Below are positions 4,771 to 12,815 of a stretch of 24,427 bases of DNA, in pieces. The number at the start of each line of letters is the position of its first letter. Position 1 is the stretch's first letter. The DNA comes from RGIG7450 sp045577655 (GTDB lineage Bacteria; Bacillota; Clostridia; RUG12999), in contig JAZNIU010000047.1 in the NCBI GenBank assembly GCA_045577655.1, forward strand, positions 1 through 24,427, written 5' to 3'. A program made the translations under genes and the position numbers. Below the pieces are notes generated by a model. It did not search any database. It worked only from the letters and a program-made list of their open reading frames with translations, and was not told the origin of the DNA.

Positions 4771-6594
4771 ATGGACAAACTGCTTAATAAAGTTCAAAAG
4801 GCTGCCAGATACACCGGTGGTGAGTTTGGCAGTGTGGTAAAAAATAAAGATGGGGTGAAAGTGCGTTTTGCTTTTTGTTTCCCAGACGTGTATGAGATAG
4901 GCATGTCTCATCTTGGAATGAAAATTTTGTACCACGAGCTGAATGAGCGTGAAGATGTGTGGGTTGAACGTGTGTTTGCTCCATGGGTAGATATGGAAGA
5001 ACAGATGCTTGAAAGTGGCACACTTCTTTACGGTCTTGAAAGTAAAGACCCGATAAAAGAGTTTGATTTTGTGGGTTTTACTCTTCAGTATGAAATGAGC
5101 TACACAAATATACTTAATATGCTTAAACTTGCGGACATACCCCTTGCCTCCAAGGACAGAGGTGAGGGGATGCCCTTTGTGTGTGCAGGAGGTCCTTGTG
5201 CCTACAATCCCGAACCTCTCGCAGATTTTATGGATTTCTTTTTGATTGGCGACGGCGAAGAAATCTGGAATGAGGTTATTGACGAATATGAAATATGGCA
5301 GCAGGCGGGAGAAAAAAGAATAGACTTTTTAAAACGTATTGCCCGAATAGAAGGCATATATATTCCTTCTTTTTATGACGTGGAATATGCCCAAGACGGC
5401 AGGATAGAAAAGTTTGCTCCAAACTGCAGCGAAGCGCCGGCTAAAGTCAAAAAACGCATTGTAAAAGATTTGACAAATGCATATTATCCCGACAAAATGA
5501 TTGTTCCTTATATGGACGTTGTTCATGACAGGATAATGCTTGAGCTTTTCCGCGGATGCATCAGAGGATGCAGATTTTGTCAGGCAGGATTTATCTATCG
5601 TCCCATAAGAGAAAGGTCGGCAGAAAAGCTGACAGAGCTTGCAGAGTCGCTTATAGAAAATACCGGGTATGAGGAAATTTCTCTCACCTCGCTCAGCTCC
5701 AGCGACTATACCTGTCTGCATGAGCTTACCGAAAACCTCATAGAACTTACCGAGAAAAAGAAAATCAATCTCGCACTTCCGTCGCTGAGGGTGGACAATT
5801 TTTCCGTTTCGCTTATGGAAAAAATCCAGAGCGTCAGAAAAAGCGGTATAACCTTTGCTCCCGAAGCGGGAACCCAGAGAATGAGAGATGTTATAAATAA
5901 AAATATTTGTGAGGAAGACATTCTTCACGGTGCAAATCTTGCTTTTTCGGGTGGTTGGTCAAACATAAAACTCTATTTTATGATTGGGCTGCCGACAGAG
6001 ACTATGGAGGATGTTGAGGGAATTGCAATCCTTGCCGAAAAGGTGGCAGACCTGTATAACAAGGTTGCAAGAGAAAAGGGGTTAAAGCGCGGCAGAATTA
6101 CCGTCAGCACATCCTCTTTTGTTCCAAAACCCATGACTCCTTTCCAGTGGGAAAAGCAGGACAGCGTGGAAGCGCTGAGAGAAAAGCAGGCATTTCTTAA
6201 AGAAAAAATAAAATCACGGATTATAAACTACAACTGGCACGAATCTTATGTCAGCATACTTGAAGGAGTTTTTTCAAGGGGCGACAGGAGACTTGGCAAA
6301 GTGCTGCTGAACGCTCACGAGACGGGCGGAAAGTTTGACAGCTGGGACGAGTTTTTTGATTTTAATAGATGGACAGATGCTTTTGAAAAAGCCGGTCTTG
6401 ATATGAGTTTTTATAATGAGCGGGGGCGTTCATTTGACGAAATTTTACCTTGGGATGTTATTGACTGCGGCATAAGCAAAGACTTTTTCAGACGCGAATG
6501 CGAAAAGGCTTACCGGGAAGAAACCACCGGCAACTGCAGAGAAAAATGTGCAGGCTGCGGACTTATGGATAAGTGTGAGGTAAAAAATGGCTAA
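4771..6594 (+). CDS. Radical SAM protein with B12-binding-like N-terminus (TIGR03960 type)
   Basis: 607 residues. The N-terminal 200 residues resemble a cobalamin-binding-like region (FAFCFPDVYEIGMSHLGM). A radical SAM core follows with the iron-sulfur ligands Cys263, Cys267 and Cys270 in GCIRGCRFCQAG (CxxxCxxC). The C-terminus carries an extra Cys cluster, CREKCAGCGLMDKC, possibly a second metal site. The family (TIGR03960) has no established reaction; it is widespread in Clostridia and is nearly always followed by, or fused to, a TIGR03936 protein, as here, where the next gene overlaps by 8 bases. The AAAGG site before the ATG is modest, consistent with readthrough from mscL. The start fits the family N-terminus (LLxKVQKAARYTGGE). 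Confidence 0.9.
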   Translation: MDKLLNKVQKAARYTGGEFGSVVKNKDGVKVRFAFCFPDVYEIGMSHLGMKILYHELNEREDVWVERVFAPWVDMEEQMLESGTLLYGLESKDPIKEFDFVGFTLQYEMSYTNILNMLKLADIPLASKDRGEGMPFVCAGGPCAYNPEPLADFMDFFLIGDGEEIWNEVIDEYEIWQQAGEKRIDFLKRIARIEGIYIPSFYDVEYAQDGRIEKFAPNCSEAPAKVKKRIVKDLTNAYYPDKMIVPYMDVVHDRIMLELFRGCIRGCRFCQAGFIYRPIRERSAEKLTELAESLIENTGYEEISLTSLSSSDYTCLHELTENLIELTEKKKINLALPSLRVDNFSVSLMEKIQSVRKSGITFAPEAGTQRMRDVINKNICEEDILHGANLAFSGGWSNIKLYFMIGLPTETMEDVEGIAILAEKVADLYNKVAREKGLKRGRITVSTSSFVPKPMTPFQWEKQDSVEALREKQAFLKEKIKSRIINYNWHESYVSILEGVFSRGDRRLGKVLLNAHETGGKFDSWDEFFDFNRWTDAFEKAGLDMSFYNERGRSFDEILPWDVIDCGISKDFFRRECEKAYREETTGNCREKCAGCGLMDKCEVKNG

Positions 6595-7243
6595 ATATAT
6601 AATTGAATTTGAGAAAAAAGAGAATGCGAAATATGTTTCTCATCTTGACATTGTTCGTATGTTTGGCAGAACAATGAGAAGAGCAGGGATAGAAATCAGC
6701 TTTTCAAACGGGTTTAATCCCCACCCCATAATGAACTTCGCGCATCCGCTGGGGGTTGGAATTTCAAGCAGCTGCGAGCTTATGGAAATGGGTGTGGAGG
6801 ATGATATTTCCCCGAAAGAGTTGGCAGAAAAACTAGGACAGAATATCCCTGACGGGTTTAAAATTCTAAATGCCAAAAAGTCGGAAGAAAAATCTCCTTT
6901 TTCCGCGCTTAAATTTGCGGAATATGAGATTGTTCTTATGGGAGAGATTGGGGACATACCCACACTTCTTGACAAAAAAGAGATAATAACCGAAAAGAAA
7001 ACAAAAAGCGGAAGCAAGCTCACTGATATAAGACCATATATTCGGTCAGTAGAGATTGTGGAGGAAAAGGAAAACGAGGTTAAGCTCAGAGCCGTCTTAA
7101 AATGCGGAGAGGAAAACTTAAAACCCGAGCTTTTTGTGAAAGTGGTGGAGGAAACGGGGCTTGGCAAAGTGGAAAGCTATACATTGCACAGAACAGCCCT
7201 GCTTGACGCAGACACAAACAAACTTGTTAGTTTTACGGAGTGA
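6587..7243 (+). CDS. Radical-SAM-linked protein, DUF2344 (TIGR03936 type)
   Basis: 218 residues, with the family-typical start YIIEFEKKENAKYVSHLDIVRMFGRTMRRAG and the block SFSNGFNPHPIMNFAHPLGVGISS (residues about 38-61). DUF2344 proteins are partners of TIGR03960 radical SAM enzymes and are fused to them in some genomes. The 8-base overlap of the ATG with the preceding stop region (AAAAATGGCTAAA) indicates translational coupling and a 1:1 complex. The biochemical role is not established. The stop TGA lies 4 bases before proB. Confidence 0.9.
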   Translation: MAKYIIEFEKKENAKYVSHLDIVRMFGRTMRRAGIEISFSNGFNPHPIMNFAHPLGVGISSSCELMEMGVEDDISPKELAEKLGQNIPDGFKILNAKKSEEKSPFSALKFAEYEIVLMGEIGDIPTLLDKKEIITEKKTKSGSKLTDIRPYIRSVEIVEEKENEVKLRAVLKCGEENLKPELFVKVVEETGLGKVESYTLHRTALLDADTNKLVSFTE

Positions 7244-7247
7244 TAAA

Positions 7248-8024
7248 ATGAGTGCTAATATAAAAGACAGCAAAAGAATAGTTATAAAAATCGGCACATC
7301 AACGCTTGCACATTCAACAGGCAGATTAAACATCAGAAGAATGGAAAAGCTTGTTAAAGTGGTTGCCGACATAAAAAATATGGGAAAAGAAGTGGTGCTT
7401 GTAAGCTCAGGCGCAATTGGTGTGGGGGCAGGTAACCTCGGCATGACCGAACGCCCAAGAGAAACTGTTGCAAAACAGGCTGCAGCGGCAGTCGGTCAGT
7501 GCGAGCTTATGAATGTGTATGCCAAAGAATTCGGGAAATACGGACACACGGTTGCACAGATTCTTCTGACCAAAGATGTTGTGAAAGTGGAAAAAAGCAA
7601 CACAAATGCCAAAAACACTTTTATGAAACTTCTGGAATATGGCGTTATTCCCATTGTAAATGAAAACGATACAATTTCCACCGAAGAAGCAGAATTTGGC
7701 GACAACGACAATCTTTCGGCAGTGGTGGCACTGCTTGCCGAAGCGGAACTGCTTATAATATTAACAGATATAGACGGCGTTTACAGTGCAAACCCGAGAG
7801 AAGACGCTAATGCAAAAAAACTTGACGTTATAGATGATATTGACCAGGCTATGAAGAATGCCGGCGGTGCGGGGTCTTCCCACGGCACAGGCGGAATGAT
7901 TACCAAGCTGGAAGCGGCAAAAGCTGCAAGAGCCGGCGGCATTCACACCATTATAGCAAACGGAGACAATCCGGAACATCTGTATGATATTTTCGACGGA
8001 AAAGAAGTCGGAACACTTATATAA
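7248..8024 (+). CDS. proB: Glutamate 5-kinase ProB
   Basis: 258 residues. It phosphorylates glutamate to gamma-glutamyl phosphate, the first step of proline synthesis in the cytoplasm. Amino-acid-kinase fold motifs are present: KRIVIKIGTSTL at the N-terminus, VVLVSSGAIGVGAG, PIVNENDTIS with FGDND, LTDIDGVYSANP, and GTGGMITKLEAAKAA near the C-terminus. The length matches the short clostridial form without the C-terminal PUA domain that the 367-residue E. coli enzyme carries. The start is the ATG at 7248 with GGAG at 7237-7240; an upstream frame extension to 7161 overlaps the previous gene and lacks family similarity. It is followed by proA after 15 bases. Confidence 0.97.
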   Translation: MSANIKDSKRIVIKIGTSTLAHSTGRLNIRRMEKLVKVVADIKNMGKEVVLVSSGAIGVGAGNLGMTERPRETVAKQAAAAVGQCELMNVYAKEFGKYGHTVAQILLTKDVVKVEKSNTNAKNTFMKLLEYGVIPIVNENDTISTEEAEFGDNDNLSAVVALLAEAELLIILTDIDGVYSANPREDANAKKLDVIDDIDQAMKNAGGAGSSHGTGGMITKLEAAKAARAGGIHTIIANGDNPEHLYDIFDGKEVGTLI

Positions 8025-8039
8025 CCGGGAGGGGTAAAT

Positions 8040-9284
8040 ATGACCGCACTTGAAATGCAAGCCAAAAAGGCAAAAGAAGCGGCAAGAAAACTCTATCTTG
8101 TTTCAGAAGAGAAGAAAAACAGAGCACTTTTTGCAATGGCAGATGCACTTACAGAAAATGCTGACAGGATAATAGAACAAAATGAAATTGACATTAAAAA
8201 TGCCAGAGAAAAAGGCACGAGAGATGCTATGATTGACCGTCTCTGTCTGACAAAAGAGCGTATAGTCGGCATGGCAGAGGGAATAAGAGAGGTTGCGCTT
8301 CTTGACGATCCTGTTGGCAACACGGACAAGATTATAAAACGACCTAACGGGCTTGAAATCGGAGCACGTCGTGTGCCCCTGGGCGTTATAGGCGTGATAT
8401 ACGAGGCGCGTCCTAATGTTACAGCGGACGCAGCAGCTCTCACACTTAAAACCTCGAATGCTGTTTTACTTCGTGGCGGCAGTGAAGCCATAAATTCCAA
8501 CAAAATTATTGTCAGCATTTTAAATGACGCGGCAACAAAAGAGGGGATTCCCGAAGGTGCCATAGAGCTTGTTGCTGACACCGACAGAAAAAGCGCTGTA
8601 GAAATGATGAAACTAAACGGATATATTGATGCGCTTATCCCGAGAGGCGGTGCAGGCCTTATAAAATCCGTTGTTGAAAATTCCACACTTCCCGTTATAG
8701 AGACAGGAGTTGGAAACTGTCATATTTTTGTTGATAAATCGGCAGATGTTGATATGGCGGTGCAGATTGCGGTTAATGCAAAATGCTCGCGCCCATCTGT
8801 GTGCAATGCAATGGAAACCTTGCTTGTTCACGAGGATATACTTGCAGATTTTCTTCCCTCTTTGTGTGAAGGACTTGCAAAATATAATGTTGAAATTAGA
8901 GCTTGTGACAAGTGCAGAACTTATATAAAAGATGCAAAGCCGGCAACGGAAGAAGATTATTATACCGAATTTCTTGATTATATTCTGGCAATTAAGTCGG
9001 TGGCAGATGTTAATGAGGCAATAGAACATATTGCAAAATATTCCACTGGGCATTCAGAAGCAATAATCACCAATGATTATGCAAATTCGAGAACTTTTGT
9101 AAATGAGGTGGATTCGGCGGCGGTTTATGTTAATGCTTCCACAAGGTTTACAGACGGTTCCTGTTTCGGACTTGGTGCGGAAATAGGAATCAGCACACAA
9201 AAGCTTCACGTGAGAGGGCCTATGGGACTTTCGGCTCTTACGACAATTAAATATGTTATACTCGGAAACGGACAAATAAGATAA
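8040..9284 (+). CDS. proA: Gamma-glutamyl phosphate reductase ProA
   Basis: 414 residues, standard length. It reduces gamma-glutamyl phosphate with NADPH to glutamate-5-semialdehyde, using the unstable product of ProB, so the adjacent genes suit substrate channelling. It has the aldehyde-dehydrogenase fold. The catalytic cysteine is Cys255 in RPSVCNAMETLLVH. Other landmarks are GVIGVIYEARPNVTADAAAL, RGGSEAINSN, IPRGGAGLI and the C-terminal FGLGAEIGISTQKLHVRGPM. GGGAGGGG sits 7 bases before the ATG. proC is not in the window. Confidence 0.97.
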   Translation: MTALEMQAKKAKEAARKLYLVSEEKKNRALFAMADALTENADRIIEQNEIDIKNAREKGTRDAMIDRLCLTKERIVGMAEGIREVALLDDPVGNTDKIIKRPNGLEIGARRVPLGVIGVIYEARPNVTADAAALTLKTSNAVLLRGGSEAINSNKIIVSILNDAATKEGIPEGAIELVADTDRKSAVEMMKLNGYIDALIPRGGAGLIKSVVENSTLPVIETGVGNCHIFVDKSADVDMAVQIAVNAKCSRPSVCNAMETLLVHEDILADFLPSLCEGLAKYNVEIRACDKCRTYIKDAKPATEEDYYTEFLDYILAIKSVADVNEAIEHIAKYSTGHSEAIITNDYANSRTFVNEVDSAAVYVNASTRFTDGSCFGLGAEIGISTQKLHVRGPMGLSALTTIKYVILGNGQIR

Positions 9285-9291
9285 AAGGCAG

Positions 9292-10422
9292 ATGATGCAG
9301 ATGGAGGATATTAAACTCTGGGTCTGGTATGTTCTTGCTATGGGCAATCACAAAGCTCTTGCAAGAAAATTGTATCAAAACGCAGGCAGTGTGGAAAAGA
9401 TATATGAATACACAAGAAGCGATTATATAAAGCTGGGTGTTACGGATGAACGCAAACTGGAAGACCTTTGCGACAAATCTTTTGACAAGGCTGAAAGGGA
9501 GATGTGGTTTGCAGAAAAGTATGGGGTTGAGTTTATTCCGATAGACAGCGAAAACTACCCGAGGCTTTTAAAGAATATTTATGATCCTCCGCTGGTGATT
9601 TACAAAAGGGGAGTTCATTTTAATCCTAACGAAGAGCTTTGTATAGCGGTTGTGGGAACACGCAAGCCAAGTGAGTACGGAAGAAATATTGCGCTGAAGC
9701 TTTCAAGAGACCTGGCGGCAGCCGGAATCACCGTAGTTTCCGGTATGGCGGAAGGAATAGATTCCTGCGGACATATAGGATGTCTTGAAGCGGGAGGCAA
9801 TACCATTGCAGTTTTAGGCAAAGGAGTCAACAAAGCTTCTCCCGCAAGCAACACCGAACTTATGAGAAGAATTCTAAATGGCGGATCGGTGATATCCGAA
9901 TACAGTTTTGACGAGTATGGATATCCCGGTAATTTCCATGCAAGAAACAGAATAATCAGCGGTATGTGTATGGGTACGGTAGTAGTTGAAGCGGGTGAAA
10001 AAAGCGGCTCGCTTATCACAGCAAATTACGCGCTCGACCAGGGGAGAGACGTTTTTGCAGTGCCGGGAAGTGTTGGCGCGTCAAACTCGGCAGGAGTTAA
10101 CGAACTTTTAAAAGGCTCGGCAAAAATGGTGACGGAAGTAAGAGATATTCTTGAAGAATATGAGAACATATACCCTCATCTTATAAAAACAGGACTGTTT
10201 AATGAAACGGAAGTTGAGTTTACAATTCCAAAGAACACACATGTTGAAACCAACATAGAAAAAGCGGTTCTGGAAAATTTAAAATTTGGGCCGAGAAAAG
10301 CTGACCTTCTGGCAGCGGAAATACGTGTTTCGATATCTCAGCTCAACGGGGTTTTAACTATGATGGAACTTATGGGAGATATCAGACAGAACAAATACGG
10401 AGAATATGTTTTAATAAAATAA
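9292..10422 (+). CDS. dprA: DNA-processing protein DprA (Smf)
   Basis: 376 residues. DprA binds incoming single-stranded DNA and loads RecA during natural transformation; it is also widespread in non-competent bacteria. The N-terminal helical region (about 1-90) is followed by the Rossmann-like core: AVVGTRKPSEYGR (about 119-131), VVSGMAEGIDSCGH, IAVLGKGVN, FHARNRIISGM, VVVEAGEKSGSLITANYALDQGR and VFAVPGS. A C-terminal winged-helix DprA domain ends the protein (about 310-376). The usual YP-xxN after the LGxG motif reads SPASN here, a minor divergence. Three ATG codons (9292, 9295 and 9301) are possible starts after AAAAGG at 9283-9288; the first is listed but 9295 has the better spacing. It lies 7 bases behind proA. 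Confidence 0.94.
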   Translation: MMQMEDIKLWVWYVLAMGNHKALARKLYQNAGSVEKIYEYTRSDYIKLGVTDERKLEDLCDKSFDKAEREMWFAEKYGVEFIPIDSENYPRLLKNIYDPPLVIYKRGVHFNPNEELCIAVVGTRKPSEYGRNIALKLSRDLAAAGITVVSGMAEGIDSCGHIGCLEAGGNTIAVLGKGVNKASPASNTELMRRILNGGSVISEYSFDEYGYPGNFHARNRIISGMCMGTVVVEAGEKSGSLITANYALDQGRDVFAVPGSVGASNSAGVNELLKGSAKMVTEVRDILEEYENIYPHLIKTGLFNETEVEFTIPKNTHVETNIEKAVLENLKFGPRKADLLAAEIRVSISQLNGVLTMMELMGDIRQNKYGEYVLIK

Positions 10423-10452
10423 AAAAACGGCGTAACCCATAAGGTCACGCCG
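10421..10452 (-). terminator. Terminator of the minus-strand small gene
   Basis: The stem CGGCGT-ACC (10428-10437) pairs with GGT-ACGCCG (10443-10452) with one internal mismatch. In the minus direction it is followed by seven T residues (A-run 10421-10427 on the plus strand). It lies 13 bases past the stop of the minus-strand gene and also sits at the end of dprA. Confidence 0.82.
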
Positions 10453-10465
10453 AACGGTAAAGGAA

Positions 10466-10561
10466 TTAGTTGTCGCAGCAACAACAGAGAACAATAAGAA
10501 TTAAGATTATCCAGAGAAAACCGTTATCGTCGCCGCCGAAAAGATTGTTAAAACAACACAT
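10466..10561 (-). CDS. Tiny cysteine-rich membrane peptide
   Basis: 31 residues: an N-terminal MCC, a Gly/Asp/Asn turn NNLFGGDDNG, a single hydrophobic segment (FLWIILILIVL) and a terminal CCCCDN. The start is decided by a perfect AGGAGG 8 bases before the ATG, and a minus-strand terminator follows the stop by 13 bases, so this is a genuine one-gene unit although very short. A longer in-frame version to 10738 has no binding site. Very similar small hydrophobic Cys-rich peptides occur in clostridial genomes, and the build recalls YjcZ-type sporulation peptides; a spore-coat or envelope role is only a guess. The six Cys could bind metal or be acylated. Confidence 0.8.
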   Translation of the reverse strand: MCCFNNLFGGDDNGFLWIILILIVLCCCCDN

Positions 10562-10676
10562 AATAAGTGCCTCCTGAAAAATTTGTAGGTAGCGGAAAGC
10601 TATCCTCAATATCAATTTATTCACGGGCGCATATTTGGTGACAGATGGACGGTAATAATTTGAAAGGAACGGAAAA

Positions 10677-10946
10677 ATGAGAGCAATTATAACAGTTATC
10701 GGAAAAGATACAATGGGAATAATCGCAGGAGTCAGCACCTATCTTTCGAATATAAGAGTCAACATACTTGACATTTCACAGACTATTATGCAGGAATATT
10801 TCACAATGGTAATGATGGTGGATTTGTCTGGTGCAGAAAAAACTTTTGAAGAGATTGCAGACGAGCTTGATGAGCTTTCTGCAAAACTTGGTGTTACCAT
10901 AAGAATTCAGCACGAAGATATTTTTAATTCCATGCACAGAGTATAA
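10677..10946 (+). CDS. ACT-domain protein (UPF0237 family)
   Basis: 89 residues forming a single ACT domain: MRAIITVIGKDTMGIIAGVS at the start, the helix NIRVNILDISQTIMQEYFTMVMMVDLS, and a C-terminal helix-strand. ACT domains bind small ligands, often amino acids, and control a partner. UPF0237 proteins occur almost always directly before a UPF0210/PFL gene, as here (12-base gap), so this is probably the regulatory subunit. The ligand is not known. The ribosome binding site is AAAGGAACGG a few bases before the ATG. No convincing promoter was found in the 115 bases between it and the divergent small gene. Confidence 0.92.
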   Translation: MRAIITVIGKDTMGIIAGVSTYLSNIRVNILDISQTIMQEYFTMVMMVDLSGAEKTFEEIADELDELSAKLGVTIRIQHEDIFNSMHRV

Positions 10947-10958
10947 TGGGGTGTTGTT

Positions 10959-12317
10959 ATGATAAGTAACAGAGAGATACTTGAAACTATAAATATGATT
11001 GCAAGCGAACACCTTGATATCAGAACGATAACAATGGGCATTTCGCTTATGGACTGTGCGTCTGACGATATAGACAAGGTGTGCACAAAAATATATGATA
11101 AAATAGTAAAACGTGCAGAAAATCTTGTGCGCTGCGGAGATGACATTGCAAGAGAATATGGTATTCCCATAATAAACAAACGCATTTCGGTGACTCCCAT
11201 ATCGCAGGTTGCGGCAGCGGCAGACGGAGATTATGTTAAAATTGCAAAAGCGCTTGACAGAGCTGCGGCAGAAACAGGAGTCAATTTCATCGGCGGTTAT
11301 TCAGCGATGGTACAAAAAGGATATACAATCGGCGACAGAAAACTTATAGAATCTATCCCACAGGCACTTGCGGAAACGGAAAGAGTGTGTTCTTCTGTTA
11401 ACATTGGCAGCACAAGAGCGGGAATAAATATGGATGCCGTTGCACAGATGGGAAAAATCATCAAAGATGCTGCATATACAACAAGAGACAACGGTTGTAT
11501 GGCTTGTGCAAAGCTTGTTGTGTTCTGCAATGCGGTTGAAGATAATCCGTTTATGGCGGGAGCTTTTCTCGGAACAGGAGAACCGGAATGTGTTATAAAC
11601 GTTGGCGTAAGCGGACCGGGAGTTGTTCACAATGCTCTTAAAAAACTTGGGAAATCGGCAAGTTTTGGTGAAGTGTCCGAAACAATAAAAAAGACAGCGT
11701 TTAAGATAACAAGAATGGGTCAGCTGGTTGCGGGCGAAGCATCCAGACGACTTGGTGCAGAATTTGGTATAGTAGACTTATCTCTTGCGCCGACTCCTGC
11801 AGTTGGCGACAGTGTTGCGCACATACTGGAGGAAATGGGACTTGAAAAGTGCGGAACCCACGGCACAACTGCCGCACTTGCCCTTTTAAACGACGCAGTG
11901 AAAAAAGGCGGAGTTATGGCAAGCTCTTATGTAGGCGGTCTGTCGGGAGCGTTTATACCGGTGAGTGAAGATGCAGGGATGATATCTTCTGTGCGCGAAG
12001 GTGCGCTATCCATTGACAAGCTTGAAGCAATGACATGCGTGTGCTCGGTGGGGCTTGATATGATTGTGGTTCCGGGAGATGTTTCGGCAGAAACACTCTC
12101 TGCCATCATTGCGGACGAAGCGGCTATCGGTATGATAAACAACAAGACAACGGCAGTAAGAGTAATTCCCGCGTATGGGAAAAAAGTTGGTGAAACAGTT
12201 GAGTTTGGCGGACTTTTGGGGTCAGGACCTGTTATGGACGTAAACAACTTTTCCTCAAATGAATTTATCATGAGAGGTGGAAGAATTCCTGCGCCGCTTA
12301 ACAGTCTTAAAAACTAA
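10959..12317 (+). CDS. UPF0210 / DUF711 (PFL) family protein
   Basis: 452 residues, the usual length. The family is related in fold to pyruvate formate-lyase-like proteins but lacks a proven reaction. Visible conserved blocks are EILETINMIASEHLDIRTITMGISL at the start, the Gly-rich FIGGYSAMVQKG, VNIGSTRAGINMDAV, NPFMAGAFLGTGEPECVINVGVSGPGVV, EFGIVDLSLAPTPAVGDSVA and CGTHGTTAALALLNDAVKKGG, then VCSVGLDMIVVPGD. It follows the ACT protein by 12 bases with GGGGTG as binding site. The pair is conserved across Firmicutes and archaea. A role in amino-acid or one-carbon metabolism is speculation. Confidence 0.92.
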   Translation: MISNREILETINMIASEHLDIRTITMGISLMDCASDDIDKVCTKIYDKIVKRAENLVRCGDDIAREYGIPIINKRISVTPISQVAAAADGDYVKIAKALDRAAAETGVNFIGGYSAMVQKGYTIGDRKLIESIPQALAETERVCSSVNIGSTRAGINMDAVAQMGKIIKDAAYTTRDNGCMACAKLVVFCNAVEDNPFMAGAFLGTGEPECVINVGVSGPGVVHNALKKLGKSASFGEVSETIKKTAFKITRMGQLVAGEASRRLGAEFGIVDLSLAPTPAVGDSVAHILEEMGLEKCGTHGTTAALALLNDAVKKGGVMASSYVGGLSGAFIPVSEDAGMISSVREGALSIDKLEAMTCVCSVGLDMIVVPGDVSAETLSAIIADEAAIGMINNKTTAVRVIPAYGKKVGETVEFGGLLGSGPVMDVNNFSSNEFIMRGGRIPAPLNSLKN

Positions 12318-12329
12318 GAAGGTATATTT

Positions 12330-12800
12330 ATGAAAAAAACTAATGCCGAAAGAATGCTTGAAAGTGCAAAAATTCCTTTTGAGGCAAAAGAATATCCGGT
12401 GGACGAAAATGATTTGTCGGGCGAACATCTTGCGGAAACAATAGGTGTTCCGCCTGAAGAGGTTTTTAAAACTTTGGTTTTAAAAGGAGAGAAAAACGGC
12501 TATGCAGTCTGCTGCATTCCGGCAAACGCCGAACTTGACCTAAAAAAAGTGGCTCAGGCAGCGGGCGAAAAAAAGATTGAGATGATACCGATGAAAGATT
12601 TGCTTGCCGTTACCGGCTACATAAGAGGCGGTTGTTCGCCGGTCGGTATGAAGAAAAAATTTCCCACTTTTTTTGATGAAACGGCAACCTTGTTTTCTCA
12701 TGTTCATATAAGCGGCGGTGTCCGAGGACTGTGTCTGTTGGTGGAAACACAAAAAATTGTGGACTATACCGATGCAACAATTGCAGATCTGACAAAATAA
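12330..12800 (+). CDS. ybaK: Cys-tRNA(Pro)/aminoacyl-tRNA deacylase YbaK
   Basis: 156 residues, normal length. YbaK hydrolyses Cys-tRNA(Pro), clearing the mischarging product of prolyl-tRNA synthetase. The YbaK/EbsC fold is recognised by TNAERMLESAKIPFEAKEY at the N-terminus, PPEEVFKTLVLKGE (the lysine of this motif is the functional one), VCCIPANAELDLKKVA, GYIRGGCSPVGMKKKFPTFFDETA and HISGGVRG near the C-terminus. It sits 12 bases behind the UPF0210 gene with GAAGG as binding site and is followed by a dehydrogenase, so it belongs to the same transcript. proBA are in the neighbourhood, but no functional link is claimed. Confidence 0.94.
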   Translation: MKKTNAERMLESAKIPFEAKEYPVDENDLSGEHLAETIGVPPEEVFKTLVLKGEKNGYAVCCIPANAELDLKKVAQAAGEKKIEMIPMKDLLAVTGYIRGGCSPVGMKKKFPTFFDETATLFSHVHISGGVRGLCLLVETQKIVDYTDATIADLTK

Positions 12801-12815
12801 ACGGAGGAAATGACG

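Noticed and set aside
5329..5928. 199-residue minus-strand frame inside the radical SAM gene
   Set aside because: Shadow of a strongly supported gene; no binding site and no domain.
7161..7247. Upstream extension of proB by 29 codons
   Set aside because: It lies inside the preceding gene, shows no family similarity, and the ATG at 7248 has GGAG at the right distance.
10421..10452. Hairpin behind dprA as a plus-strand terminator
   Set aside because: The T-run is only on the minus side; the plus flank is AACGGTAAAGG. It may slow plus-strand transcription but is assigned to the minus gene.
10562..10738. N-terminal extension of the minus-strand Cys-rich peptide to 90 residues
   Set aside because: No binding site for the longer start, whereas AGGAGG sits 8 bases before the ATG at 10561; the extension also overlaps the start of the ACT-domain gene.
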